Shown here: positions 52,761 through 60,847 of the stretch, piece by piece
Layout: every line of letters starts with the position of its first letter
Position numbering within the stretch: position 1 is the first letter of the stretch
Origin: Clostridia bacterium
GTDB taxonomy: Bacteria; Acidobacteriota; Terriglobia; Terriglobales; Acidobacteriaceae
Length of the DNA stretch: 64,000 bases
Direction of reading: 5' to 3'
Assembly (NCBI GenBank): GCA_035561135.1
Contig: DATMYA010000071.1
Location: forward strand, 1-64,000
Program-made: the position numbers and the translations under genes
The notes under the pieces: generated by a model
Seen by the model: the letters and a program-made list of their open reading frames with translations, nothing else
What the model was told of the DNA's origin: nothing
The model's database searches: none

Positions 52761-53507
52761 ATGTCTGGCCATTCAAAATGGGCCACCATCAAGCACAAGA
52801 AAGGCGCGCTTGATGCTAAACGCGGGAAGATTTTCACTCGCCTGATTAAGGAAATCACTATGGCCGCCAAGGGCGGCGGCGATGTCGAAAAAAATCCCCG
52901 CCTGCGAACTGCCGTCGCGGCTGCCAAGGCCGAGAACATGCCGGCCGACAACATCAAGCGCGCCATCCAGCGGGGCACCGGTGAACTTCCCGGCGTTAAC
53001 TACGAAGAGATCACGTTCGAAGGATACGGCCCGGGCGGCGTTGCAGTCCTCGTAGAAGTGACCACAGACAATCGCAACCGCACGGTCAGTGAAATGCGTC
53101 ACGCCTTCAGCAAAAACGGCGGGAACATGGGCGAAGCAGGTTCTGTCGCGTGGATGTTCCACAAGAAGGGCGATATCATCGTCCCCAAGTTGGCCGCCAA
53201 GGAAGACGATTTGATGAACATCGTGCTTGAGGCCGGCGCCGACGATCTGAAGGACGACGACGAAAACTGGGAAATTCTTTGCGATCCTTCCATTTACGAG
53301 GCGGTGCTTGAGGCCGTCAAGAAGGCTGGCATAACGCCCGAAGCAGCAGAAATTGGCATGGTCCCGCAGAACTACATCAAGCTGGAAGGACACCAGGCCA
53401 ACACGATGATCCGCCTGCTCGAAGCACTCGAAGATCAGGATGACGTTCAGCACGTCTATTCGAATTTCGACCTGGATCAGAAAACGCTGGAAGAAGTCGC
53501 TGGTTAA
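52761..53507 (+). CDS. yebC: YebC/PmpR family transcriptional/translational regulator
   Basis: The ATG at 52761 begins the universal start [18 protein letters not shown] and gives 248 residues; upstream in-frame codons are not homologous. The three-domain fold is complete ([44 protein letters not shown]). YebC proteins bind DNA or act at ribosomes stalled on proline stretches. It has its own terminator and probable promoter. Confidence 0.95.
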   Translation: MSGHSKWATIKHKKGALDAKRGKIFTRLIKEITMAAKGGGDVEKNPRLRTAVAAAKAENMPADNIKRAIQRGTGELPGVNYEEITFEGYGPGGVAVLVEVTTDNRNRTVSEMRHAFSKNGGNMGEAGSVAWMFHKKGDIIVPKLAAKEDDLMNIVLEAGADDLKDDDENWEILCDPSIYEAVLEAVKKAGITPEAAEIGMVPQNYIKLEGHQANTMIRLLEALEDQDDVQHVYSNFDLDQKTLEEVAG

Positions 53508-53524
53508 GTCGCGCTGGATCGCAG

Positions 53525-53550
53525 AAGCCGCCCACAAGGCGGCTTTTCTT
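53525..53550 (+). terminator. Rho-independent terminator of yebC
   Basis: A perfect 8-base stem (aagccgcc / ggcggctt) with a 5-base loop and following ttcttgttttg lies 17 bases after the stop. Confidence 0.93.
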
Positions 53551-53642
53551 GTTTTGGCGCAAACTACTCGCAAACGTGGCCGGAACCTGCTACTTTCCTC
53601 TCCTGCATTCAGATGGGTTCAGCAAAGTTCCCGAGGTGCACA

Positions 53643-54233
53643 GTGAACACTCGTAGCCTGCTGTTCAGCTTCGCAGTCGTCGTCTGTCTTACCGGAAACC
53701 TCGTAGCGCAGAGCGAAGCTCCCGCACGGCAACCGGGCTGGAATTTTGGCGTGTTTGCGGGCGGCGGGGCACGAGTGGCCGACCATCCGCCGGTACGGAT
53801 CGTCAACGCCGGTGTGCGCGTCGGCCATGTCATGAGCCGCGAACATTCGCGCGGTATCATGCGCGGCACCTTCGAACTTGGCGGGGAAGTCGTGCCGGTG
53901 TACAGCTTCTTCACCCAGGGTCGCACGTTCTACGGAGCGGCGATCACGCCCGTACTGTTGAAGTGGAACTTCACGGCGCACCGCCGCGTGGTGCCATTCT
54001 TCGAAGTCTTCGGCTCCGGCATCTTCACCCGCGAAGACTTTCCAGCAGGCGACACATCTACGGTCAACTTCGGCTCTGGCGCTGGAGTCGGTGCTCACAT
54101 CTCTACCCGCTCGCGCCAGGCTGTTTCTTTCAATCTTCGCGCCACGCATATCTCCAACGCCTCGATCGGCAACTACAATCCCGGTATCAACGCGGCACTG
54201 GTTGCCACCGTCGGATACACCTGGTTCAAGTAG
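53643..54233 (+). CDS. pagL: Lipid A 3-O-deacylase (PagL-like outer-membrane protein)
   Basis: The GTG at 53643 has gaggtg four bases upstream and begins the signal peptide (RSLLFSFAVVVCLTGNLVA); a longer frame adds ten residues. The product has 196 residues and forms a small beta-barrel. The catalytic region THISNASIGNYNPGIN carries the histidine and serine of the family. PagL removes the 3-position acyl chain of lipid A, altering immune or antimicrobial properties. It supports a Gram-negative outer membrane in this organism. Confidence 0.85.
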   Translation: MNTRSLLFSFAVVVCLTGNLVAQSEAPARQPGWNFGVFAGGGARVADHPPVRIVNAGVRVGHVMSREHSRGIMRGTFELGGEVVPVYSFFTQGRTFYGAAITPVLLKWNFTAHRRVVPFFEVFGSGIFTREDFPAGDTSTVNFGSGAGVGAHISTRSRQAVSFNLRATHISNASIGNYNPGINAALVATVGYTWFK

Positions 54234-54320
54234 CGGCGCTTAGTGCTGCACGTCACCAGTGAACGTTCATAACTGAATCCCGATTGCTGACAACCGACGC
54301 TGGCTTTATCCTTGTTGTCT

Positions 54321-55793
54321 ATGCCCACGCTAGTCGAATGTGTACCAAATTTCTCCGAAGGCCGCGATAAGGCAAAAATCGACGCAATCATTGAAGCCAT
54401 GAAGATGGATGGCGTTTACCTTCTCGATCGCGAGATGGACGCCGACCACAACCGTTGTGTCGTCACCCTAGTTGGTGAACGCGAGCCGATGATGGAAGCC
54501 GTACTTCGCGGCGTCGGACGCGCGTCGGAACTTATCGATCTCACGAAACACCAAGGCGCCCACCCACGCATGGGAGCAACCGACGTTGTGCCGTTCATTC
54601 CGATCGAAGGTCTCACCATCGAAGATTGCGTGCAGATGGCGAAGCAGGTTGGCGAGCAGATTTGGAAGCGCTTCCAAATTCCTGTCTATCTCTATGAAGC
54701 GGCGGCGCAGCGGCCTGAGCGCACGAATCTCGAGAACATACGCCGTGGCCAGTTCGAAGGCATCCGCGACGATATTGGCACCAATCCCGATCGCCGTCCC
54801 GATTTCGGCGAACCGCGCGTGCATCCCACGGCCGGTGCTACCGTTGTCGGCGCGCGCAAGTTCCTTGTCGCCTATAACGTCTATCTCAATACCACCGACG
54901 TCGATGTCGCCAAGAAGGTCGGCAAGGCCGTGCGATTCTCCAACGGCGGCCTGCGCTACGTGAAGGGCATGGGCATTCCGGTACGCGGTCTCGCGCAGGT
55001 TTCCATGAACCTGACCGACACCGATCAGACACCCATTGCTCGGGTTTACGAATTCGTGAAGAGGGAAGCGGCGCGTTACGGCGTCATGCCACTCTCGAGC
55101 GAGATCGTCGGTCTCATCCCGAAAAAGTCTCTGGAAGATGCGGCCGAATGGTTCCTGCAGATCGAGAACTTCGATTCGTCGCTCATCCTTGAGAATCGAC
55201 TTGCCGCCGTGATGGGTGGCAAGATGGCTGTTGGCGGACTCCGCGCCGGCATTGAGCCATTTGTTGAACAACTGGCCGCGCCTACTGCTGTCCCCGGAGG
55301 AGGCAGCGCATCCGCCGCAGCGGGTGCCATGGCTGCCGCTCTTGGCGCGATGGTTGCAGGCATGTCGCGCGGCAAGAAAGCTTACGCTCAGTACGAAGCT
55401 GAACACAGCCAAGCCATCGCGCGACTCTCCGCCATCCGTGAAGAACTCAAGACGGCAGTCGACGAAGACGCGGAAGCTTATCGCGCGCTGGTGGCGGCCT
55501 TCAAAGCCGCACGAGACAATCCGAACGGTGCTGGTGCGGTGAATGCCGCAACCAGGCAGGCTATCAATGTCCCGTTGCGAGTCGCAGAGCGCGCCCGCGA
55601 AATCGGCGAGATCGTAAACTCTCTCAAGCCAATCACTAATCCTAAAATGGCTTCTGACCTGACGGTCGCGACATCGCTCTCCAACGCAGCTCTCGAAGGT
55701 GCCCTGGCAAACGTAGAGATAAACCTGGAGGGCTTCGAAGATGAAGCCTTCGCGTCCCAAGTGCGCGGCAAAGTCGCTGTTTTACGTGGATGA
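54321..55793 (+). CDS. ftcD: Fused glutamate formimidoyltransferase / formimino-THF cyclodeaminase
   Basis: The ATG at 54321 gives 490 residues. Residues 1-300 form the transferase domain (PTLVECVPNFSEGRDKAKI, HQGAHPRMGATDVVPF with the catalytic histidine). Residues about 310-490 form the cyclodeaminase domain (APTAVPGGGSASAAAGAMAAALGAMV by its glycine/serine pattern). The fusion passes a formimino group from formiminoglutamate to tetrahydrofolate in histidine degradation. hut genes are not in the window. Some bacteria have separate proteins; the animal enzyme is also fused. Confidence 0.92.
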   Translation: MPTLVECVPNFSEGRDKAKIDAIIEAMKMDGVYLLDREMDADHNRCVVTLVGEREPMMEAVLRGVGRASELIDLTKHQGAHPRMGATDVVPFIPIEGLTIEDCVQMAKQVGEQIWKRFQIPVYLYEAAAQRPERTNLENIRRGQFEGIRDDIGTNPDRRPDFGEPRVHPTAGATVVGARKFLVAYNVYLNTTDVDVAKKVGKAVRFSNGGLRYVKGMGIPVRGLAQVSMNLTDTDQTPIARVYEFVKREAARYGVMPLSSEIVGLIPKKSLEDAAEWFLQIENFDSSLILENRLAAVMGGKMAVGGLRAGIEPFVEQLAAPTAVPGGGSASAAAGAMAAALGAMVAGMSRGKKAYAQYEAEHSQAIARLSAIREELKTAVDEDAEAYRALVAAFKAARDNPNGAGAVNAATRQAINVPLRVAERAREIGEIVNSLKPITNPKMASDLTVATSLSNAALEGALANVEINLEGFEDEAFASQVRGKVAVLRG

Positions 55794-55836
55794 AAGTTGA
55801 GTAGCGGCAGCGCCACAGCATCCAGGTAGCCGCATG

Positions 55837-55867
55837 ACAAACACCTGAGTCAGTCTCAGGTGTTTGT
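55837..55867 (+). terminator. Terminator of ftcD
   Basis: A perfect 13-base stem (acaaacacctgag / ctcaggtgtttgt) with a 5-base loop lies 43 bases after the stop. The stem is palindromic and can serve both strands. Confidence 0.85.
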
Positions 55868-55941
55868 CCCTATTTCCGGGAGACAAGCAACTAACGTAAG
55901 CTTCAGCAGCATCTCGTCTAAGATAGGATTCAGGTACAATC

Positions 55942-56877
55942 ATGCGCATGAAGCGCTCGCTCCTCATCGTATCGCTCGTTTTCGTGATCTCTCTTTCTGC
56001 ACTGGCTGCGCCGTTGGGTACGAATGCGCGCGCCGTCATTCCTTCGCAGGTTCAGCAGATCATCTCGGTGGATTATCGCGCGATGCGCAATTCCGAAACG
56101 GCGATGGCGCTGAAGGCGCGTGTTCTGCCCGAGAACCTGAAGGAGTTCGAGACAACTCTTCGCACTATGGGAATCGCGGACAACGACGTCGAGCAGTTGA
56201 CGTTCGCCTCGTTCCGCTCCAGGCAGTCGGTCCGCGCCGTAGGCATTGCACAAGGCCAGTTCCCGACGAAGAAGATTGTCTTGAGGATGAAGCAGCGCAA
56301 AATCCGTCCGCAGAAGTATCGGCAGGCCCTGATCTACCCGACTGGCACCGGGATGGTCATGAGCTTTCTCGACGAGAACACGTTGCTCTTCGGGGAATCC
56401 GTTGCCGTGCATGAAGCCATCGATTCCCGCGACGGCGAGGCCGAAGGCCTGAACAGCAACTCGCAGCTTACGGACCTTATCGCAGCCGTCGAAAGCGGTC
56501 CCGTTTGGAGCATCCTGGACCAGCGCGGCACGCAGAACATGCTGCGTTCCATTCTCGGCGATGCCTCCAGGCTGGCGGATTACGACACCGTCAAAAAGCG
56601 CTTAATAGGCTCGCGCTACACCATGGATTTCTCGCGTGGCGTCAATTTCGATCTTGATGTCATCACCTCGGATAGCATGACCGCCGCCACTTTATCGTCG
56701 CTGCTTAAGGCCGGCGTCCTGTACAAGAAGATGAACGCCTCCGCGGTCGAAAAGATGGCACTTGACAGCATGAGCGTAGATTCAGACAGTGCGCGCCTGC
56801 AGATTCATTTCAAGTCTGACGACAAGAAATTCCAATCACTGCTGTCCTCGGATCTCTTCGCCGCCGTCTCTCGTTAG
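55942..56877 (+). CDS. Secreted protein of unknown function
   Basis: The 311-residue protein has a signal peptide (about 1-22, SLLIVSLVFVISLSALAA). The rest is mixed alpha/beta, with an early VIPSQVQQIISVDYRAMRN, a middle FLDENTLLFGESVAVHEAID and a C-terminal hydrophilic region. Features such as paired VDYR and LLFGES strands recall a duplicated fold, but I do not recognise a family. It is monocistronic and converges on the ArsR gene at a terminator. It may be lineage-specific. Confidence 0.72.
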   Translation: MRMKRSLLIVSLVFVISLSALAAPLGTNARAVIPSQVQQIISVDYRAMRNSETAMALKARVLPENLKEFETTLRTMGIADNDVEQLTFASFRSRQSVRAVGIAQGQFPTKKIVLRMKQRKIRPQKYRQALIYPTGTGMVMSFLDENTLLFGESVAVHEAIDSRDGEAEGLNSNSQLTDLIAAVESGPVWSILDQRGTQNMLRSILGDASRLADYDTVKKRLIGSRYTMDFSRGVNFDLDVITSDSMTAATLSSLLKAGVLYKKMNASAVEKMALDSMSVDSDSARLQIHFKSDDKKFQSLLSSDLFAAVSR

Positions 56878-56900
56878 GCAAGTCTCGCTGCAAGCAACAA

Positions 56901-56926
56901 GGGCGCTCGTGTGAGCGCCCTTTCTT
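56901..56926. terminator. Bidirectional terminator
   Basis: A perfect 8-base stem (gggcgctc / gagcgccc) with a gtgt loop and tttctt on the plus strand separates two convergent genes. Confidence 0.9.
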
Positions 56927-56964
56927 ACACGCTGACAATCTGGGAGTGCAACGCTGCCAAAGTT

Positions 56965-57261
56965 CTAGACTGCGGCCAATTCCCGCCGCATCTTTCGCAG
57001 TGCCGCCTCATTGCGCCGATACCACATGAAGGTCCCGACCTTGCGCGCATCGACCAGGCCTGCATGTCGCAGCACGCGCATGTGGTGTGAGATGGTCGGT
57101 TGTGCCAACCCAAGCCGCTGCTCGATGTCGCCAGCGCACAACTCAGCAGGCTTGCGTAGCAAGCGCTGTTTGTTTTCATTCAGCATCTTAAGAATTTCGC
57201 GCCGCGCCGGATCACCCACAGCGCGCAATTCGAGGCTTAGTTCGTCGGTAGCCGCTTTCAT
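56965..57261 (-). CDS. ArsR family winged-helix regulator
   Basis: The 98-residue protein has the ArsR DNA-binding core LGLAQPTISHHMRVLRHAGL and a wing (RKVGTFMWYRRNE). No cysteine metal site such as ELCVCDL is present; the only cysteine in that region is in ELCAGDIEQ, so metal sensing is doubtful. It is a single-domain repressor with an unknown signal. No obvious target gene is adjacent. Confidence 0.88.
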   Translation of the reverse strand: MKAATDELSLELRAVGDPARREILKMLNENKQRLLRKPAELCAGDIEQRLGLAQPTISHHMRVLRHAGLVDARKVGTFMWYRRNEAALRKMRRELAAV

Positions 57262-57339
57262 TCTCTGACCCTACTGGAAGAAATTCACACGTGTCAATCT
57301 GGTGTTTTAAGCGGAGTGAAGTGCGTCCAATCAAAGAAA

Positions 57340-57360
57340 AGCCTCGCACGGGGCGAGGCT
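57340..57360 (-). terminator. Rho-independent terminator after SPOR gene
   Basis: The perfect 8-base stem agcctcgc / gcgaggct with a 5-base loop, followed on the minus strand by tttctttg, lies 28 bases after the SPOR stop. Confidence 0.9.
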
Positions 57361-57388
57361 CGGTTCATTGCAGGATTCTTGTGTAGCA

Positions 57389-58003
57389 CTATCGCTTCAC
57401 GATCGGGTTATATCCATCGCGCACGAGGCGACCCTTCACGGATTCGGCGTCTTTCAACTCCGCGAACGGTCCAAGCTGTACGTGGAACAGCTTGTCGGTC
57501 GGTGCATTCGTGATCACCACCGGGTATTGCTTCCGTCGCAGCGCGTCGGTCAGCACCTCGGCGTCTTCACGCTTGCTCACCGCCGCCACCTGCACCATAT
57601 ATCCGGTGCCGGTTACAACCTTCATCTCCGGCGTACTGCTCTTCTCGGGTTTCGCGGCCTCCTGCGGGGTAAGTTGCGGGTTCGCATCTTTCTGTTCGAC
57701 AGACTTGTAGAAAGTGAGGTCCTGGGCTTGCACTCCTTCGGCGGAAAGATTGCAAGTCTCCCCCTCAGGGCACTCGGCAGCTTTAGAAGAGCCTGACTGT
57801 CCAGCAGTTGGCTTCGTCGCGCCGGATGCAGGCTGGGATGTGCTACCTCCATCCGCTGCTGCAATCGGTTCGGTCTGCGCCGCGTTGCGCCCGAGCGTAT
57901 AGCCCACGCCCAGGAAGACTCCACACAGGATCACGAGGCCGAAAAACAAAATCACTAATCGGCCAATGCCCAACGTGATCTCAGTATCGTAGTTCTCACT
58001 CAT
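57389..58003 (-). CDS. SPOR-domain membrane protein
   Basis: The ATG at 58003 gives 204 residues; a GTG three codons upstream is the alternative. One helix (about 13-38, RLVILFFGLVILCGVFLGVGY) is followed by a low-complexity linker (about 45-125). A C-terminal SPOR domain (about 130-204, GTGYMVQVAAVSKREDAE, FHVQLGPFAELKDAESV) ends it. SPOR domains bind denuded septal glycan. The start region is a 13-base tandem duplication of atgagtgagaact (57991-58016), so two ATGs exist and only the second is in frame. Confidence 0.85.
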   Translation of the reverse strand: MSENYDTEITLGIGRLVILFFGLVILCGVFLGVGYTLGRNAAQTEPIAAADGGSTSQPASGATKPTAGQSGSSKAAECPEGETCNLSAEGVQAQDLTFYKSVEQKDANPQLTPQEAAKPEKSSTPEMKVVTGTGYMVQVAAVSKREDAEVLTDALRRKQYPVVITNAPTDKLFHVQLGPFAELKDAESVKGRLVRDGYNPIVKR

Positions 58004-58016
58004 AGTTCTCACTCAT
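57991..58016 (-). repeat. 13-base tandem duplication at translation start
   Basis: Two exact copies of the unit agttctcactcat (plus-strand reading) abut; on the minus strand each starts with ATG. Only the downstream ATG is in frame with the SPOR gene. Confidence 0.9.
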
Positions 58017-58046
58017 ACCTGCTAATTCCAACTCCTCCAGACGGCC

Positions 58047-58907
58047 CTACTCTTTCTCTAGCTTTGCGGCTTGCGTCTGGACCATTTTGCTAAACCCGGC
58101 GAGCAGATCGACGGGCAGCGGGAATACGATGGTTGTGTTCTTCTCCACGCCAATTTCCGTCAGCGTCTGCAAATAACGCAATTGCATACTGGCGGGTTCC
58201 TGTTGCAGCAGGTGCGCCGCGTCAATGAGGCGCTGCGCCGCTGCGAACTCGCCTTCGGCATGGATGATCTTCGAACGTTTTTCGCGCTCCGCTTCGGCCT
58301 GCTTCGCCATCGCGCGCATCATGCCTTCCGGCAGATCAACCTGCTTCACTTCAACGTTCGCGACTTTCACGCCCCACGGATCGGTGTGCATATCTAGAAT
58401 CGACTGGAGGCGCAGATTGATCTTCTCGCGATGAGCTAGCAGTTCGTCCAATTCAACTTCGCCGAGCACGGAACGTAACGTCGTTTGCGCGAACTGCGAG
58501 GTCTGGTACTGATAGTTCATCACCTCGGTGACCGCACGCCGTGGTTCTACGACGCGCAGGAAGATCACCGCGTTGACCTTCAGCGTGACGTTGTCACGGG
58601 TGATGATGTCTTGCGGCGGCACGTCGAATGCGATCTGGCGAAGGTCCACCCGCACCATGCGGTCAATGGGCGCAAACACCAGGATGATGCCGGGGCCTTT
58701 CGGCGCAGGCAGCAAGCGGCCGAGGCGGAATATAACGCCGCGTTCGTATTCAGAAAGAATCTTGATGGAACTGAGCAGGTAAAAACCTACAACGAACACA
58801 ACGATGAGAACGAACAAGTTCACGCCTTGCCTCCAGAAATTCGGTTTTCGACGGGGAAAGCTTCGCGCGGATTGTATCGCAGGTAAGCCTCGTTCAGGTA
58901 CATACAA
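58047..58907 (-). CDS. Slipin (SPFH/stomatin-like) family protein
   Basis: The 286-residue protein has an N-terminal helix (about 30-48, [16 protein letters not shown]) and a Band 7 domain. That domain has [28 protein letters not shown], and a coiled stretch [22 protein letters not shown] (key residues AEREKRSKI). Slipins form membrane microdomains and pair with NfeD proteases. NfeD is encoded two genes upstream, with a GerW-like gene between. It is in a minus-strand cluster. Confidence 0.9.
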   Translation of the reverse strand: MYVPERGLPAIQSARSFPRRKPNFWRQGVNLFVLIVVFVVGFYLLSSIKILSEYERGVIFRLGRLLPAPKGPGIILVFAPIDRMVRVDLRQIAFDVPPQDIITRDNVTLKVNAVIFLRVVEPRRAVTEVMNYQYQTSQFAQTTLRSVLGEVELDELLAHREKINLRLQSILDMHTDPWGVKVANVEVKQVDLPEGMMRAMAKQAEAEREKRSKIIHAEGEFAAAQRLIDAAHLLQQEPASMQLRYLQTLTEIGVEKNTTIVFPLPVDLLAGFSKMVQTQAAKLEKE

Positions 58908-58934
58908 TCCTCGCCTTCATTCCGCTATGCTGCG

Positions 58935-59273
58935 TTAGCTATCGCGCCGCCCCATCCACCAGCCGAAAATGATGCCTGCCATCGCCACTGCTGCCAAATT
59001 TCGCAGACTCGTAAAGTGAATGAACCGCGTGCGCTCTTTCGTTACCTCGAGCACTCCGAGTGGGATAGTGCCTCCCCCGCCACCTCCGCCGCATGGAACA
59101 TCTTCCGCGCCACCGTTCTTCCGGCTAGCGCCGGCCCCGAAGCCAAAACCGATGCGCGCCACAGGAATGATTGTCTTTTCGCCAAGCTGGTACGGTTCTC
59201 CGAAGACGCTTCGCACCGTCACCTTGTCTGCTACCTGGCCGCCTATCCGGTCGATCAGTTCGCGAACGCTCAT
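58935..59273 (-). CDS. GerW/YtfJ family protein
   Basis: The 112-residue protein shows the family core VFGEPYQLGEKTIIPVARIGFGFGAG, recognised by KTIIPVARIGFGFG. A glycine run follows (CGGGGGGGTIPLGVLEV), and a C-terminal helix ends WWMGRRDS. GerW relatives were named from sporulation in Bacillus, but here no sporulation genes accompany it. It sits between NfeD and slipin, so an envelope role in the same module is likely. The function is unknown. Confidence 0.82.
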   Translation of the reverse strand: MSVRELIDRIGGQVADKVTVRSVFGEPYQLGEKTIIPVARIGFGFGAGASRKNGGAEDVPCGGGGGGGTIPLGVLEVTKERTRFIHFTSLRNLAAVAMAGIIFGWWMGRRDS

Positions 59274-59467
59274 ATGGCGTCGCCTCCCGTGGCGCTAATT
59301 ATAGGGCCGACCGTTGGGGTAAACGTGGCGGTTCTCTCGTATTCCTTTGCAATTAACTGGCAAGAAAGACGGCAGGTACGTTGCACTATGTGTGCGATAG
59401 GTACAAAGCATCCGCGACGATGCTTGCGCAAGCTGCATAATTGGGGTGGTAGGGAACACCGCGCCCG

Positions 59468-60802
59468 CTAGGTTCGGTGCTCCGCTGCGGAGACATCCGG
59501 AACCGCTTCAACATCCAGGTGCAGGCCATCCACCTTTGTCACTATCACAGAAGCACCCGGTAGCAGGTCGCCGGACGAGCGAGCGTTCCAAATTTCTCCG
59601 TGCACGAACACCTTGCCTTCCGGCGCAATTGCCGTTTGCGCTACGCCCAGTTCTCCGACAAGGCCCTGAGTCCCGGTGACCACCTTGTTCGAGTGCGCTC
59701 GCAGCGCGATGGTCATGAGAAAAATTGTGATCATTCCAAGCGGAATACTTACACCGAGCGCCGTCCACAGTTTCACGCGCATCTCCGGAATCGGTCCATC
59801 CACAAGCAGCAGGCCTCCAAGCGTAAGCGCCGCTACGCCGCCAATACCGAGCACACCGTGCGTCGCAAACTTCGCCTCCAACGCGAACAGAATGAAAGCG
59901 GCCAATATCAGCGTGAGTGCGGCATAGCGAGTCGGCAGCAGGTTGAGTGCGAAGATCGCCAGCAGGATAAAAATGAGTCCGACAACTCCGGGAATCACTG
60001 CGCCGGGATTATTGAACTCCGCATAGAGGGCGAGCGCGCCGACGGCGAGGATCAGGAACGTGATATTCGGATCCATCAGCCAGCCGAGAATGTTCTGCTT
60101 CAACGACATTGGAACTTCGTGCACGGGTTTGCTGGCGAGATGCAGCGTTACGCTGTCGCCATTGAAACGGTGGATGGTGCGGCCGTCCAGTTGGCTGAAG
60201 AGATCCTGCTCGCTCGCCGCGACCACGTCGATTAGTTTCTGCTGGAGCGCTTCCTGGTCCGTGAACGATTTCGATTCACGAACCGCACTCTCGGCGACTT
60301 CCACGTTGCGACCACGTTTCGACACGAACGATCGCATAAAGGCCGCGGCATCGTTCTCCATCTTCGACTTCATCACGTCATCGATTTTGCCGCCGCCGAG
60401 CGTGACCGGATGCGCCGCTCCGGTATTGGTCCCAGGTGCCATCGCTGCCACATCTGCGGCCTGCAACAGAAAGAATCCAGCCGAAGCCGCCCGCGCTCCA
60501 CTCGGCGAGACGTACACAATCACCGGCACGGGAGACGCCAGCATCTTCTCGACGATATCGCGGGTGGAGTCGACCAACCCGCCCGGCGTGCGCAACTCGA
60601 TCAGTACAGCATCGGCCTTTTGTTGTTTGGCCTGTTCCAGCACGCGTCCGATGAACTCGTCAGTAATGGGGTGGATGGTTCCATCCACCTTCACTTTCAG
60701 GATGTCAGCTTGACTGGCGGTTGCGAATGCAAGCATGAGTGCCAGTACACAGTACGTGCGTAACTTGCGATGGAATATCGTGAGGATCGCTGAGGCAGCC
60801 AT
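59468..60802 (-). CDS. NfeD-like membrane-bound serine protease
   Basis: The 444-residue protein has a signal/anchor (about 8-32). A ClpP/SppA-like domain follows (VLIELRTPGGLVDSTRDIV, nucleophile serine in YVSPSGARAASAGFFLL), then several helices (about 235-385). A C-terminal OB-fold (about 390-440, GEIWNARSSGDLLPGASVIV) ends it. This is full-length NfeD1b-type architecture, which cleaves stomatin-like partners. The slipin gene is two genes downstream on the same strand. Confidence 0.9.
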   Translation of the reverse strand: MAASAILTIFHRKLRTYCVLALMLAFATASQADILKVKVDGTIHPITDEFIGRVLEQAKQQKADAVLIELRTPGGLVDSTRDIVEKMLASPVPVIVYVSPSGARAASAGFFLLQAADVAAMAPGTNTGAAHPVTLGGGKIDDVMKSKMENDAAAFMRSFVSKRGRNVEVAESAVRESKSFTDQEALQQKLIDVVAASEQDLFSQLDGRTIHRFNGDSVTLHLASKPVHEVPMSLKQNILGWLMDPNITFLILAVGALALYAEFNNPGAVIPGVVGLIFILLAIFALNLLPTRYAALTLILAAFILFALEAKFATHGVLGIGGVAALTLGGLLLVDGPIPEMRVKLWTALGVSIPLGMITIFLMTIALRAHSNKVVTGTQGLVGELGVAQTAIAPEGKVFVHGEIWNARSSGDLLPGASVIVTKVDGLHLDVEAVPDVSAAEHRT

Positions 60803-60847
60803 AGACGACTCCTGCGTTTCCGAAATTGCGGCTTTCTGTCGCTGTCT

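Noticed and set aside
54468..55760. 430-codon open frame on the minus strand
   Set aside because: It lies wholly antisense to ftcD, which has clear motifs. Its translation has a shadow-like composition and no recognisable domain.
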